Under the pieces are notes generated by a model, which worked only from the letters and a program-made list of their open reading frames with translations, made no database searches and was not told the DNA's origin. A stretch of DNA of 48,798 nucleotides from Gnetum montanum. Taxonomy: Eukaryota; Streptophyta; Gnetopsida; Gnetales; Gnetaceae. The stretch's first letter is position 1. Each line of letters opens with the position of its first letter. A program made the position numbers and the translations under genes. Shown here piece by piece: positions 10,219-21,005 of this stretch. The stretch is taken from assembly GCA_015680685.1 (NCBI GenBank), contig MNCI01003890.1, positions 195,902-244,699 of the forward strand, written 5' to 3'.

Positions 10219-10709
10219 TATTGATGCATAAATTTTGGATGCACCAACATCAGGAAAGAAAAACTCATTTTAGGATACTATTGCCTAGGGTGCCTCCCAT
10301 ATGGGTACAGAAACCTAGGAATAGTCTCAGCTAAAGAGGGCTATGTGGCCTTTTGAAAATAGTAAGAGAAAAGGAAAATTTTAATTAAAATAAGTGTCTC
10401 AAATTCAAGAATACAAAAGGTAATCAAAATAAAATTTCCCTGCTTCCCGACTACTACCCCTGTTCATCATTGATCTATTGCAAATGCTCCCACAGCCAAC
10501 ACTGCCTATAGTCACCAAAGGAGAGAGTGAGAGAGGAGGCTAGATCAAGGGGCTCGTTGATACATCTTTGACGCATAGATAGAATGTGCCCTATTGCTAG
10601 CACAAGAGAGAAAAATTTATCCCTATTTGGAGAACCCTACTGCAGATGCACCACCTACCAAAAATAGAACAAAACTATAGAACCTACACATGTAACTACT
10701 ATAACACTA

Positions 10710-10740
<31 letters not shown>

Positions 10741-11314
10741 ACAAGCTACCAGATCCCACTATCACATTCTAGTAGACACATTGTTGTCTCCAGTCCTACA
10801 TCTACCATCGTCATGGGCCTATCGAGAAAAGGAAAAAGAAAATCACATCTCTTGGTTTCCTGTTGAGATTGTTGACCACTATCCATGCAACTCTGTCACT
10901 GCTAACTATCATCGATCCATTACCAAGAATAAAGAAACAGTACTATAGAATTTGTCTGACATGCTTGCCATCCACACGCGTTAGCTGCATCACTATCACC
11001 CCAAGAAAAATAGGAGAAGAAAGAAAAAGAAAATCATCATTCACTAGTTTCTCAACCTCTAGAGAACCCCCTGTCCATTTGCATATGCCTCAATGGAGAG
11101 AGTCGCAGTTGTTCAAGAAGAAAGCCTAATTTGTTAAGAAGGCCCTCCCTTCCCTGCCTTGACATCATCTTTGTTCTCTACTTTATAGTCATCTGCTAGT
11201 GATGTTTTATCTCCCTAAACATTAACATTGCTTGGTGAAATGACAAATGATTTTACAAGATAATTTTGTTGATCATGGCCATGTGCAATAGCATGGGCGA
11301 GGTTGGCCATAACA
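10219..11314 (-). repeat. 3' LTR of the short-internal element
   Basis: 1096 bp, the longer copy. It begins (plus strand) TATTGATGC where the other begins TGTTGATGC, so the terminal CA on the sense strand has mutated to TA. It contains a GA repeat at about 10717-10740 and no open reading frame of note. Confidence 0.75.
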
Positions 11315-11693
11315 CTTAACTCCCAAATAACAAATTGCATACAAGTACAAGAAACAACAAAAATCATGAAATCTTAAAATGAAAATAATAAAATAAGAAA
11401 AATTTTAGAAAAATAAATTTAAAATTGAATAATAAGACCACCTCATCCAAGTTAGGACTTAGGTAAGGACTGCCAAAATAGAAATCCAAAAATGGGACTA
11501 GGAAACGAGGGTTAGAAAAAAAAGGTTTCGATAACAACAATTTTTGGAAAAAGGGAAGTATAAAAAAATGCCAAAAATGAAGGATCTAAAAACAAAGGTT
11601 TTTAAAAAAACAACAAGTTCCAAGGCAAGATTAAAAAATGAAATAGCCATAAGAAAATGGCAAGAAGAGTTGATAAATAAAAGGTGGGTTCAT

Positions 11694-11711
11694 GCCCTCC
11701 TTCTAGCGCCA
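11694..11711 (-). other. Primer-binding site, TGGCGC type
   Basis: Minus strand reads TGGCGCTAGAAGGAGG six bases after the 5' LTR. TGGCGC starts are common for primer sites of plant Ty3/gypsy elements. The exact tRNA was not determined. Confidence 0.55.
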
Positions 11712-11717
11712 AAAGAG

Positions 11718-12485
11718 TGTTGATGCATAAATTTTGAACACACCAACTCATTTTAGAAGATTATTGCCTAAGATGCCTCCCATATGGATACGGAAACCCA
11801 GGAATAGTCTCAGCTGAGGGAAATTCATCCCTATTTGGAGAACCCTGCCATGGATGCATTGCCTGCCAAAAATAGAATAGAATTGTAGAACCCACGCCTA
11901 CAACTACTGCAACATCGTAGTAGAGAGAGAGAGAGAGAACAAGCTACTAGATCTCGTTGTCATGTGCTGGTCATCATGAGTCTACAGTGAAAAAGAAAAA
12001 GAAAACCACCACCTCTTGGTTTTCTGCTGAGATTGTTGATCGTTGTCCACATAGCTCTACCACTGCTAACGGTTGCCAATCATTTCCAAGAATAAAGAAA
12101 TAGGATTGCAGAACTTGCTTGCCATGCCCGCTATCCACGCACATCAGCTGCACCACTATCACCCCAAGAAAAATAGGAGAAGAGAGAAAAAAAACTATAA
12201 TCTACTAGTTTCTCAGCCCTTGGAGACCCCACTATCCATCTATGTGTGCCTTAATGAAGAGAGAGATGTAGTTGTTTGAGAAGAGAGCCTGATTTGTTAA
12301 GAAGGCCCTCCCTCCCCCTCTCCCCCCCATTGATGTCATCTTTGTTCTCTACTTTATAGTTGCTTGCTAGTGACATTTCATCTCTCCACACATTAACATT
12401 GCTTGGTGAAATGGTATCTAATTTTATAGGATAGTTTTGCTAATCATGGCCTCATGTGATAGCATGGGCGAGATTGGCCACAACA
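11718..12485 (-). repeat. 5' LTR of the short-internal element
   Basis: 768 bp, starting (sense, minus strand) TGTTGTGGCC directly after the GTATG/CATAC duplication. It matches the other LTR apart from a ~290-bp deletion. It contains a GA repeat at about 11923-11938. Confidence 0.75.
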
Positions 12486-12498
12486 CATACAAATTAAA

Positions 12499-13005
12499 AC
12501 CTTAATGCACCCCAAAAAATTCCATGTTTGACAATGCGTCATACTTGAATTACTCCATAAAGGATTATGAATATTGATTTTTGAAATACAAATCCTTTGA
12601 TCCTAGTGGTGATGGAATACTGAGCTTTTTTTTCACCATATCTATGTTACGCTTAAAGGGGGATGATTTTTTTTTTTTTTTTTTTGTAATGTTCTGCAAA
12701 ATCTATTTCCAACTATTTGTCTATAGCCATAGAGCTGGCTTCCAACATTCATGTGGCCATGTTGTATTCTTCTTTTATCTTTGGTACTGTAGGAATAGCT
12801 TCAAAATATTCAAGTATCTTACATGAGTGATCACCAAGAAGTCCAAAGTAAATAACTTGATCTCCTTTCTTCATGAGCAATAGTTCATCAAAGGATTCAA
12901 AAATTTCAATGCTAGGCTGATGAATGGTACAAACAACTTCTAGTGTTGATAGTATTACAAATGGTTCTCATAACAATGGTAGCTACTTCATGAAATGAAA
13001 GAAAT
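12499..13005 (-). pseudogene. PDR-type ABC transporter (ABCG full-size), fragment of the nucleotide-binding domain
   Basis: The minus strand encodes [15 protein letters not shown], then after a one-base frameshift [32 protein letters not shown], then [19 protein letters not shown] and the start of ATxMLE, LEIDFAEHY and finally SIPSPLGSKDLYFKNQYS. This is the order in plant PDR/ABCG proteins: the region after Walker B, the H-loop (TIHQPS), then the linker to the transmembrane domain. These plasma-membrane pumps export hormones and defence compounds. Stops replace Trp and Gln codons and a run of about 20 A interrupts the frame (12669-12689). No Walker A or membrane segments are present. The left end meets the LTR element; the right end meets a miniature-element internal sequence at about 13017. 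Confidence 0.8.
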
Positions 13006-13016
13006 GTGCCAATAGC

Positions 13017-13384
13017 TTGAAGCAAAGAATCTGAAAATGATGGCAATAACAGCCAAAACAATAGAGAAACATTGTATATCAAAAACTTGCTTTAATACCA
13101 TGTAAAATTTAAAATTTAAAATTTAAAATTTAAAATGAAAAATAATAGAAACAAACTATGTAGAAAAGAAAGAGAAGAGGCTAAATAATGAAAATGGAAT
13201 TCCACATCCCAAGCCAAACCAAGGCCCACGATGAGGCACTTTAACATTAACCTCTTAATCCAATTTATACATAATTTATTTCTATCTTTGACATAGAATA
13301 TGATGAAACTTGCCAATATCATATCTAGGAAATTATAGTATTGAGCAAGGTGAGAAAGGATATTTCTAAACACATCTCCAACAA
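13017..13384 (-). mobile_element. Third copy of the miniature LTR element: partial LTR, primer site and leader
   Basis: 13101-13384 matches the inner end of the LTRs at 6042-7262 (AAACAAACTATG..., GGAATTCCACATCC, TTATTTCTATCTTTGACAT), truncated at 13384. The minus strand then reads TGGTATTAAAGC (13089-13100, primer site) and a leader matching the ~87-bp internal region of the first element to GCTTCAAGC (13017). Instead of a 3' LTR, ABC transporter sequence follows directly. The LTR end carries four tandem AAAATTTA units. Confidence 0.65.
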
Positions 13385-14220
13385 GGAGAATTAACATTTA
13401 TGAGTAGACATCAAAAATTTGTCCAACTTTTCATCCAAAAATTCATCCAACTTTTCATCATTGAAAACATAGATCATGCAGAAAAGCAAGTTTCTAGCTA
13501 TATTAATTGGTTTGTATTTGGCATATTTGTTAGCTTGGATGGAAAAAAGATTTGGTGCATGCTTTTCAAGAATATTAGCTTCCATCACATGAGTGGCATT
13601 ACACTAGACCTTGAATCTTTTTCAACAAGGATTCAAAAGGTGTAGATTTTTTATGAAAGCCTTTTATAATGTTCACTTTAAGTGTCTTGATTACATGGCT
13701 AGCTAAACAATGAGCTATTGGCCTAGTAGTAAGACTCTTAACTTGAAAGTTCTTGTGGGCAATGCTAAGTTGTAAAGTTTTAATTGGACTATATGTCTTA
13801 AGTGTACCTTTATTAGTTATTCTGGGTTCCATATCTTGGGGTGTACCTATGTTTCACTTATTTTAGGTTCTAACTCATCTAATAATTAGAGATAGTATGT
13901 CATGGCCCATGTGTCTAAAAAAATAAAAAAGAGAGAAAAAATTTAAATTTGCACTTTGTTATCACATTAAGCACAAATACAAATTAATTTTTATTTCATT
14001 AAAATGAATTAATGGGCAAGCATATTTGCTTTTGGCCTCAATTCATCCTTTTTCTTGTTATTTTCATATTTTTATTATTGAGAAATGACTTCTCATTAAC
14101 CTCAAGTATGATCCCAACCTTTTTATATAAATTTGATGACCATCCATTGATGTAGATGTGGATGATAGTTTTGAAGGCAACAAAAGATTGTTGCAAATTT
14201 GGTCTCATAAGTTATCTCTT
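13385..14220. other. No gene recognised
   Basis: Short frames on both strands (13391-13832) show no known motif. The rest is AT-rich non-coding sequence. No LTR partner for the truncated miniature element was found here. Confidence 0.4.
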
Positions 14221-14535
14221 TGATGAGCAACGAGGTACCCCTACATTCAACCCTACAAATCACAAGCATTCATGCATGATCTAGTTGAATTTCATGGATG
14301 GGACTAGTTGTGCATCTAAATCGTTATGCCTTGATCACAATTTGATGTCTTCCCACTTGGACTAGTGGTAGCTTTGTCACGTATGGTTTAGTCCAAAGTG
14401 AGGCATATGATGATTGATGTTGTTTGACCCTAAGCTACTCCTAATGACAATAAAGAGATTGATTAATTAAGCTAATTAATAATGAAAAGTAAGATCTAAA
14501 CTAGCCTAAGTGTGATGAGCATCCATTTTGAAACA
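14221..14535 (-). repeat. Inverted LTR fragment of the Athila/Tat-like family
   Basis: Begins TGATGAGCAACGAGGTACCCC, the reversed U5 end seen in the minus-strand LTRs at 27817, 29369 and 39173. It continues through TTTAGTCCAAAGTGAGG and CTAGCCTAAGTGTGATGAGC as in the 39173 LTR. It is in the opposite orientation to element A, at whose 5' side it lies. The rest of the LTR is missing, replaced by tandem repeats. Confidence 0.7.
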
Positions 14536-14576
14536 CCACCAAATCTGGACTACGACATCTTGACTGCAATTTTTCC

Positions 14577-14905
14577 TTAGTGCTAAGACTACACTCAACC
14601 CTAGTTGAGAGCATAGTTAGCCTTTTGTAAATAGCGTAGTCAGCATGAAGACCAAGTTTCACAATTTTTTTTCTAAGTGTAGAGACTACGCTCTCCACTT
14701 CCCCAAAGCATAGTCAACCTCTTGTGGAGAGTGTAGTCAACATGAAGGCCAATTTTGTAATTTTTTCTAAGTGTCAGCACAAAGCTAGTCACTGAAAATC
14801 TTTCTAAGTGTTCGGACTATACTCTATTGCTCCAGAGCATAGTTAGCCTCTCGTGGAGAGCATAGTTAGCATGAAGGCCAAGTTTTATAAATTTTTTCTA
14901 AGTGT
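14577..14905. repeat. 94-bp tandem repeat inside an LTR junction
   Basis: Units start CTAAGTGT at 14673, 14767, 14804 and 14898, with an earlier divergent unit near 14577. Full units are 94 bp and share GACTAC, GCATAGTYARCCTCT, GTGGAGAG and CATGAAGGCCAA. The unit at 14767 is truncated to 37 bp. The array separates an inverted LTR piece from a direct LTR piece. Confidence 0.85.
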
Positions 14906-15036
14906 GGATCTAAGTCAATTGTACAGAGTCTTATTCAAGTGGCAATGTACTTGGATACATTTCATGAATGAAAATAAAGATAAAGATTGATTCTTATTCA
15001 TTGCATTGATTCTTGATGAGTACATCCACCAATGCC

Positions 15037-17250
15037 TCAACAATACCAAGTAGTATATGCTCATCTTGATGAGTATGTACCAAACTTTACATTCATCCTA
15101 CACCAAGATGAACAGCTATGGTGGCATGACATGGAGGGCAACATTGTGTTGCCACTCGATCAATCTATTCTTTCAATGCTTAAACAAATGCTTATATGAT
15201 GGGATCTTGAAGAACTTCATGTTGAGTACATGATGTAGGATAGTGATGCCAAGGATTATCATCCCACTGAGGCACAATGTCTCAAGGATCGTCCATTAGA
15301 ATACTGTTATGAATCTACAAAGGAAAATTAATTTAATGATTTTTCATTTCTGTTATATCAAAAAGATGATGGAGAGCCCTTCTCTAGGGGTTTTCCATTC
15401 AGTGAAATCCCTCTCTTTGACTTTGGTGGAGGAGGTCAAAACTAAACTTGTAGTCCATGATTCACAATCCTAGTTCTCACAAGAATGGATCCAATGACAA
15501 AGAAGGATCCAAAGAGGCAAGTCAAGACAGGGATGCAGACAAGAAACAAGATCATGATCATGGTCATAATCACTAAAGAGGTGGTAGTAGGCACCGTGAT
15601 GATGCTAGTCCTCCTTTCTCTTCACCTTCGTCATCATCCTCTTTTCCTTCTAGCTTTGATCATAATCGTAGGGGGTGCAACCATGATCAAGGTGATGGAT
15701 GGGACTGAAATGATCAAAGGGATCATCAAACAAGGCAAGACCAAAAGCGTTGGAATTCAAGAGAGCCATGACGCCATGAACAAAGGAGCAATAGAGCGCA
15801 TCATAGGCACCAAAATCAAGGCCTCAATAAGCCTTTACTTGCTACCTGAAGTATGCTAAACATTATAGAGGCAGTACGAATTCCAACAAGGCATGTGAAG
15901 GATAGTCAAATCAAGAGGCTAGATATGAACAATATCCCTAAGTTTGAAGGGGGATATAATTCAGATCTGCATAACTATCTCCAATATTTTCAAGATGCAC
16001 ATACCTTGCAAGATATAGAGAATGAGTGGCAAAAAATTAAGTTGTTCCTAAGGACACTCATTAAAGAAGTAGAAAACTAGTATTATTCCTTAAAACCAAA
16101 ATCTATCATATGATGGAGTACAATGCTTGAATTATTCAATGACAAATATCAAACATACTCCAAAGTGTCCAACTTGAGAAGGTAGATTCAAGGATGGAAA
16201 CAAGGAACACACGAACCCTTGGATGCCATCATCATCTGATATTATTCCTTAATGCACAAATGCCCTGGCAATAGTTATTCTCAACTGGATCAACTTTGTC
16301 ACATTGTAGATGGGCTTCGATATGAAATAAGGAGAACCCAAGTGTTAATAGTGAGGAAGAATCAACACTTGATGAGGTAGTGAGTAGGAAAGCCTTACTG
16401 CTCCAAAAATTTTAATTCAAAATTATGACCTAGGTTGATCAATTATGGGACTCCATGGATAGCAGATTTCAAGCTGTCCTAAAAATTGCTAAAGAGTCTA
16501 AAGAATGAGGCAATGATCATGAGTGCAAGAGGTGCAAGGAAGTTGAATGTGTCTATCAAAGAGGTAAGGGCAAGATTGCTACAATAGAAGAAGTTATAGG
16601 AAGCAAATCAAATGATGATGATGGGTGTGATGTCTACCAATATGAACATCTTAAGGGATGTTGCCCCATAGTGTCACACTTACAAGAGTCTAGGGTGTAT
16701 GCTTTGAATCCATGACTCACACAAAGGCAAACACCCAAAAGATTACCTTATCCTCAAGGCAATTTTAGGAAGTTCCATCAGCCACAATAGTATTATACAA
16801 GTGAAACTCCACTGCAACTATATGAGCAATATCAACAATGGCAACAACCATAGTCATGGGCGTTGGAACCACCAAGGTAGTAATACCCTTCTCGATAACC
16901 TGATCCATATGGCTATTATGTTCAGCAACCCCTATCTCCATGTGACTCCTCCAGTCACATTTCTACTTTTCAATCTCACTACCATCCTTCTGATTATTAT
17001 CAAACTCATTCTCCACATGCAAGAAAGGATACCACCTCTTACCCTTATCCTTCTCCTATTCCCACACATCTTCCTCCATCCTTAGCATAGCTACCACCTA
17101 CTCCACCTATGTAGGGTGAACTTCCAACTCAACTGCAACAATGCAATGTTACCAATGTTAATCTACAACTAGTTCATTAACAGAGTGGTTTGGATACTCA
17201 ATGAAAGAACAAACCTTTCTTCCAACCACGCAGTCTACCTAAGCCCTCAA
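15037..17250 (+). pseudogene. gag: gag of element A
   Basis: Homologous to gag at 47301-48798 and to the minus-strand gags. Matching blocks are the N-terminal HQDEQ-type region with MEGN (15100-15160), then MLNIIEAVRIPTRHVKDSQ and NNIPKFEGGYNSDLHNYLQ (15853-15990), then the gag core with W-S-T-M-L-E-L-F-N-D-K-Y (about 16115-16150). A knuckle C-D-V-Y-x3-H-x3-C (about 16626-16665) has its second Cys changed to Tyr. A Pro/Gln-rich tail follows (16700-17250). The protein would coat element RNA in virus-like particles. Stops and frameshifts abound. Confidence 0.8.
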
Positions 17251-17379
17251 ATACACCTATGATTGACAACCCTATTCCTTCGTCTCCCTCTATATCAAAT
17301 TCCTTCGAGTCCCCTTCAAACCAAATACCACCTAGGATCCATACTGTGATGCTTACTCACATCGTATTTGATTAGATCT

Positions 17380-17830
17380 GTGCTAAAAACCTTCCTAGGA
17401 AATTAGCTAATTCTGGAAGTCCTTTGATTTATTTGTAGATTGCTAAGAACAAACCATGTAATGCTCTTCTTGATTTTGATTCTAGTGTTAACCTAATATT
17501 TCATGAGATGTATACTACATGGAACCTACCTCTACTTAAGAAGAGTAATATTATATTAGAATTGGCAAACTAGTCCATCACTATTCCATTGGGACTAGTG
17601 GAAGACATTGTGACCATTGTCTTTGGGTGGTCTTATCTTGTTGATTTCCTATTGATCAAGGTGGAGAACTATGAAGGGAACTTCCCAATCATCATGGGAA
17701 TGGCATGACTAAGCACCATTAATGCAAGAATGGGCATCAGAAATCTTTCCCTAGAAATATCCAAAGAAAATGAATTCAAAAAGATTAAAAAGAAGCAAGT
17801 TCCATGCATTGCGTATAGTAATACAAGGTA
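17380..17830 (+). pseudogene. Aspartic protease (retropepsin) of element A
   Basis: Reads SPLIYL, NALLDFDSSVNLI and later GNFPIIMG with LSTINARMGI. In relatives the active-site block is LLDSG; here Ser-Gly is replaced by Phe-Asp, so the enzyme would be inactive even without the frame breaks. Retropepsin cleaves the gag-pol polyprotein. Confidence 0.7.
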
Positions 17831-18008
17831 CACTTGTGTGTAGAAACTCTAGGTAGTGAAATGAGCATCCATCTCTACATGCAAGCAGTGTGCACTAGAA
17901 GTAAAAATTCAAAGGTGTCTATGCATAGTAGCCACAAAATAGGAGGGCACCCAGTGGCTAACTACTGATCCTAAAAGAAGCACACTTTCCATAGAACCAA
18001 CTAAGAGC

Positions 18009-18290
18009 TTGACATGCACATATGTCATAGGCATGGATAAACTAGAGCAAGTTCATCACCAACTCTCTAATGATGCAAATGATGATACCTATTCGAAAGA
18101 GTTGGAAATTCCTAAAAATTTCAAGCAAGAGCCCATTGAACTAAAACTTCTATTGGCAGGCATGGAATATGTATTTTTGAAGAATGGAAAGCTAGTCATA
18201 ATCAATGCAAATCTTGCTCTAGAACAAAAAAAGATGCTATTAAATGTGGTTAAAAAATAGTCAACAACCTTAGCCTAGTCATATCTTGAA
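18009..18290 (+). pseudogene. Spacer between protease and RT of element A
   Basis: Open frame with HHQLSND, LEIPKNFKQEPIELKLLLAG and LVIINANLALEQKKMLL. This leads into the RT N-terminus and matches the minus-strand copy at 43923-44147 in element E and part of 32220-32398 in element B, where it is joined to the integrase tail. Confidence 0.7.
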
Positions 18291-19000
18291 CTCATAGGGA
18301 TTGATCCTAAGATATGCCAGCATCGCATCTACACTAATTTGGCCATAAATCCAAAGAGACAGCCATAGAGGTAATTGAACCCTAAATTGAAGTAGATCGT
18401 CAAAGTGGAAATCGAACAACTCCCCAAGGCAAGGTTCATTTATTCCATTGTAGAGAGTGAATGTGTTAGTCCACTCATTATTGTACCCAAGAAAGGTGGA
18501 AAATGATGGGTCTACATCGATTTTCAATTGTTGAATATGGCAACATTCAAGGACCACTTTCTGTTGTCATTTGTTGATTAAGTATTAGACACAATATCTG
18601 AGCACTTCTACTACAATTTTCTGGATGGTTATAGTGGTTATAACCAAATCTAGATCGTGTTAGAGGACCAAGGCAAAATAATATTCACAAGTCCTTGGGG
18701 GACTTTTGCATATCGCAAGATGTCTTTGGTCTATGCAATGCCCCTGCTATGTTCCAATGCTTGGTTCTAAGCATTTTTCAATAACAGATTGGTAGTAGTA
18801 TGGAAGGCTTCATGGATGACTTCTCCACTTATGGAGCTACATTTGAGCAAGCCCTATACCACCTTAAGCAAGTGCTAAAAGGATGTGTTGAAACAAATCT
18901 ATGGTTCAATTAGAAAAAGAGTCATCTGATGGTCCATGAAGGCATTGTATTAGGACATAGAATATCATAAGCAAGAATTGAGACAGACCTTGAAAAATAA
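18290..19000 (+). pseudogene. Reverse transcriptase of element A
   Basis: Recognisable blocks are SPLIIVPKKGGK (template-primer region), then FLDGYSGYNQI, FTSPWGTFAYRKMSFGL and FMDDFSTYG (about 18809-18823; the two Asp are the metal-binding catalytic pair), then HLMVHEGIVLGH. This is the fingers-palm order of Ty3/gypsy RT. Several TAG/TGA stops and a frameshift around 18735-18790 disrupt it. Confidence 0.8.
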
Positions 19001-19189
19001 GGGTCATCCAAGGAATAACCCGTTAACCAGAAACTGTTAAAGATATTTAGTCATTCCTTGGACATACTAGCTACTACCAACGATTCATAGAGAAATTCTC
19101 TAAGATAGCAAAATCATTAGTTGATCCAACAAAGAAAGATGCTCCATTTATCTGGACCACAAAATGTGAAATAGCATTTTAGGAACTAA

Positions 19190-19630
19190 AAAATAAGCTT
19201 GTAGAAACTCCAATTCTATAAGCACCTGATTAGTCTAGCTTGTTTTGTTATGATAGATGCATCAAATTACACCTTGGGAGCTATGCTTACGTAGATAGAT
19301 GACAACAAATTTCCATATTACATCCATTGCACTAGTCGAAGCATTATGGATGCATAACTGAACTACATCACTATAGAAAAAGAATTGATGGTAGTCATGT
19401 TTGCTCTAGAAAATTTTAGGCATTATGTGCTTGCATACAAAGTGTTTGTGCACATAAACCACAGTGCCATCCGCTTCCTAATGAACAAGCCAATAGTAAG
19501 CCCCCATGTCATATGGTGGCTGGTGATCTTACAGGAATTTGATCTCATGATGATAGATTGAAAGGGCACTGGGAATGTGATTGTTGATCACTTGTCTTGG
19601 TTGCGATGGAATAATAAAGAGGAGAAGAAC
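19190..19630 (+). pseudogene. RNase H domain of element A
   Basis: Reads ASNYTLGAML (containing the position of the first catalytic Asp), YYIHCTSRS, the YITIEKELMVVMFALE helix with its Glu, then VFVHINHSAIRFL and NVIVDHLSWL. This is the standard RNase H layout of Ty3/gypsy elements, degrading RNA in RNA-DNA hybrids. Stops occur at former Gln and Trp codons. Confidence 0.75.
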
Positions 19631-19779
19631 TCATTATTTGATATGTTTCTTGACGAACTCCTCTTTACTAGGGCTATAACTGAACAATTGTCCAATGAGC
19701 CTAATTGGTATGATGGCATTCTCACCTATCTTCTTACTCAAGAGATGTCACAAGGGTTGGATCACTAGAAGAAATAGTA

Positions 19780-21005
19780 GTTTCTTCACCAGGAAAAATG
19801 CTTCATGAAGATTAACAGACACCTCTACAAGGTGTGTGCTGATGGTCTAGTTCATTGGTGTGTCCCTGATACTAATCAACCATGCATTCTCCAAGATGAT
19901 CATGAAGGTCCTTGTAGAGGTCACTATGCTAGGAGATGCACAGCCATTAAAATCCTGATGTTAGGGTACTACTAACCAATAATTTTTAGGGATTCTTATC
20001 AATGTGTCCACTCATGTGAAGGATGTCAATGAGATGATGGAATGACTACTCAAATGGAGAGACCTCAACAATGGATTTAACTATTAGAACCCTTTGACAT
20101 CTAGGGCATTGATTTCATGGGTCCCATCACACCCATGTCAAATGGAAAGGTGTACATCATAGTCACTATTAACTATTGTACAAAATGGGTAGAAGTAGTA
20201 ACCATCACCAACTATACATCTTCTACTACTACTTGGTTTATAAAAAAAATGTTGTAAATAGGTTTGGTGTGCCACATGCATTAATTTCTGATAATGAAAC
20301 ACACTTTACAGGTGCTACCTTTTGAAAGCTCATGCAATGCTTGGGGGTTGAACATAAACTCACAACACCCTACCACCCCCAAGCCAATGGTTAAGATGAG
20401 GTTGCTAATAGGAAAATCATAAGGATTCTAATAAGAACTTTTAGCAAATATAGGAAAGGCTGGAGCACAAAACTCAACAATGCCCTTTGAGCCTATCACT
20501 CAACATGGAAACTTCTTACAGGTTATTCTCCCTATGAGCTTGTGTATGGAAAATTACCAACACTTCCTAATCAATCCATGCTCTATACACTTTCAATAGC
20601 TTGTGACCTCAACCTTAACTTGAGTCTAGTGTAGAAAGAAAGATTAATAACTCTCAACTTGCTAGATGAAAATCAATTGGTGGTCCTATCATCTAATGAG
20701 TTGCACAAGGCATTCAACAAAAAGTGCCATGACCTTAAAATCAAGAAAGTCAAGTTTCAACTAGGAAATAAGGTTATCTACTAGAATCCCACACATGTAC
20801 CTCAACAAACTAAATTCTAAACATTGTGGGAAGGACCTTATATAATTTATGAAACTTTTCCTTTTGAGGCCATGATGATCTATAAACTTGAGAGCCCAGA
20901 TAAGAAACAGCTAGTCAACATACAACAAGTCAAACCTTTCCATAAGCATAAGCTAGCAAATACAACAAATGCCTCATCAGATGGAAAACCACACTCCATA
21001 TTTTA
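19780..21005 (+). pseudogene. Integrase of element A
   Basis: The zinc-binding HHCC domain is visible as HEGPCRGHYA followed by SYQCVHSCEGCQ (about 19900-20035). The catalytic core shows GIDFMGPI (about 20110) and ISDNETHF (about 20284-20307), then EHKLTTPYHPQANG. The C-terminal part ends MWEGPYIIYETF and LVNIQQVKPFHKHK (20824-20960). It would insert element DNA into the genome. A stop replaces a residue in the HPQANG block region, and Trp/Gln codons are lost at many positions. No chromodomain was found after the core. Confidence 0.8.

Larger units (their letters stand above)
10219..12485 (-). mobile_element. Non-autonomous LTR retrotransposon with a 403-bp internal region
   Basis: Two direct repeats, 10219-11314 and 11718-12485, are separated by only 403 bp, and the whole is bounded by CATAC duplications. 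On the minus strand the element reads LTR TGTTGTGGCC...GCATCAACA, a few bases, then TGGCGCTAG (11703-11711, a TGGCGC-type primer site), and later a TTTGGGAGTTAAG purine-biased tract directly before the second LTR, TGTTATGGCC...GCATCAATA. The internal region has no coding capacity. The right LTR lacks about 290 bp present in the left one (about 10335-10620). Both carry a GA microsatellite. It depends on another element's proteins. It is inserted next to or within the ABC transporter fragment. Confidence 0.8.

Noticed and set aside
10646-11129. Open frames of 100 and 88 codons
   Set aside because: They fall inside an LTR, cross a GA microsatellite and are not kept in the partner LTR.
15485-15859. 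124-codon open frame rich in Lys, Met and Ile
   Set aside because: It is an out-of-frame reading of the gag linker; the gag frame here gives the His/Asp/Arg-rich linker seen in related copies.
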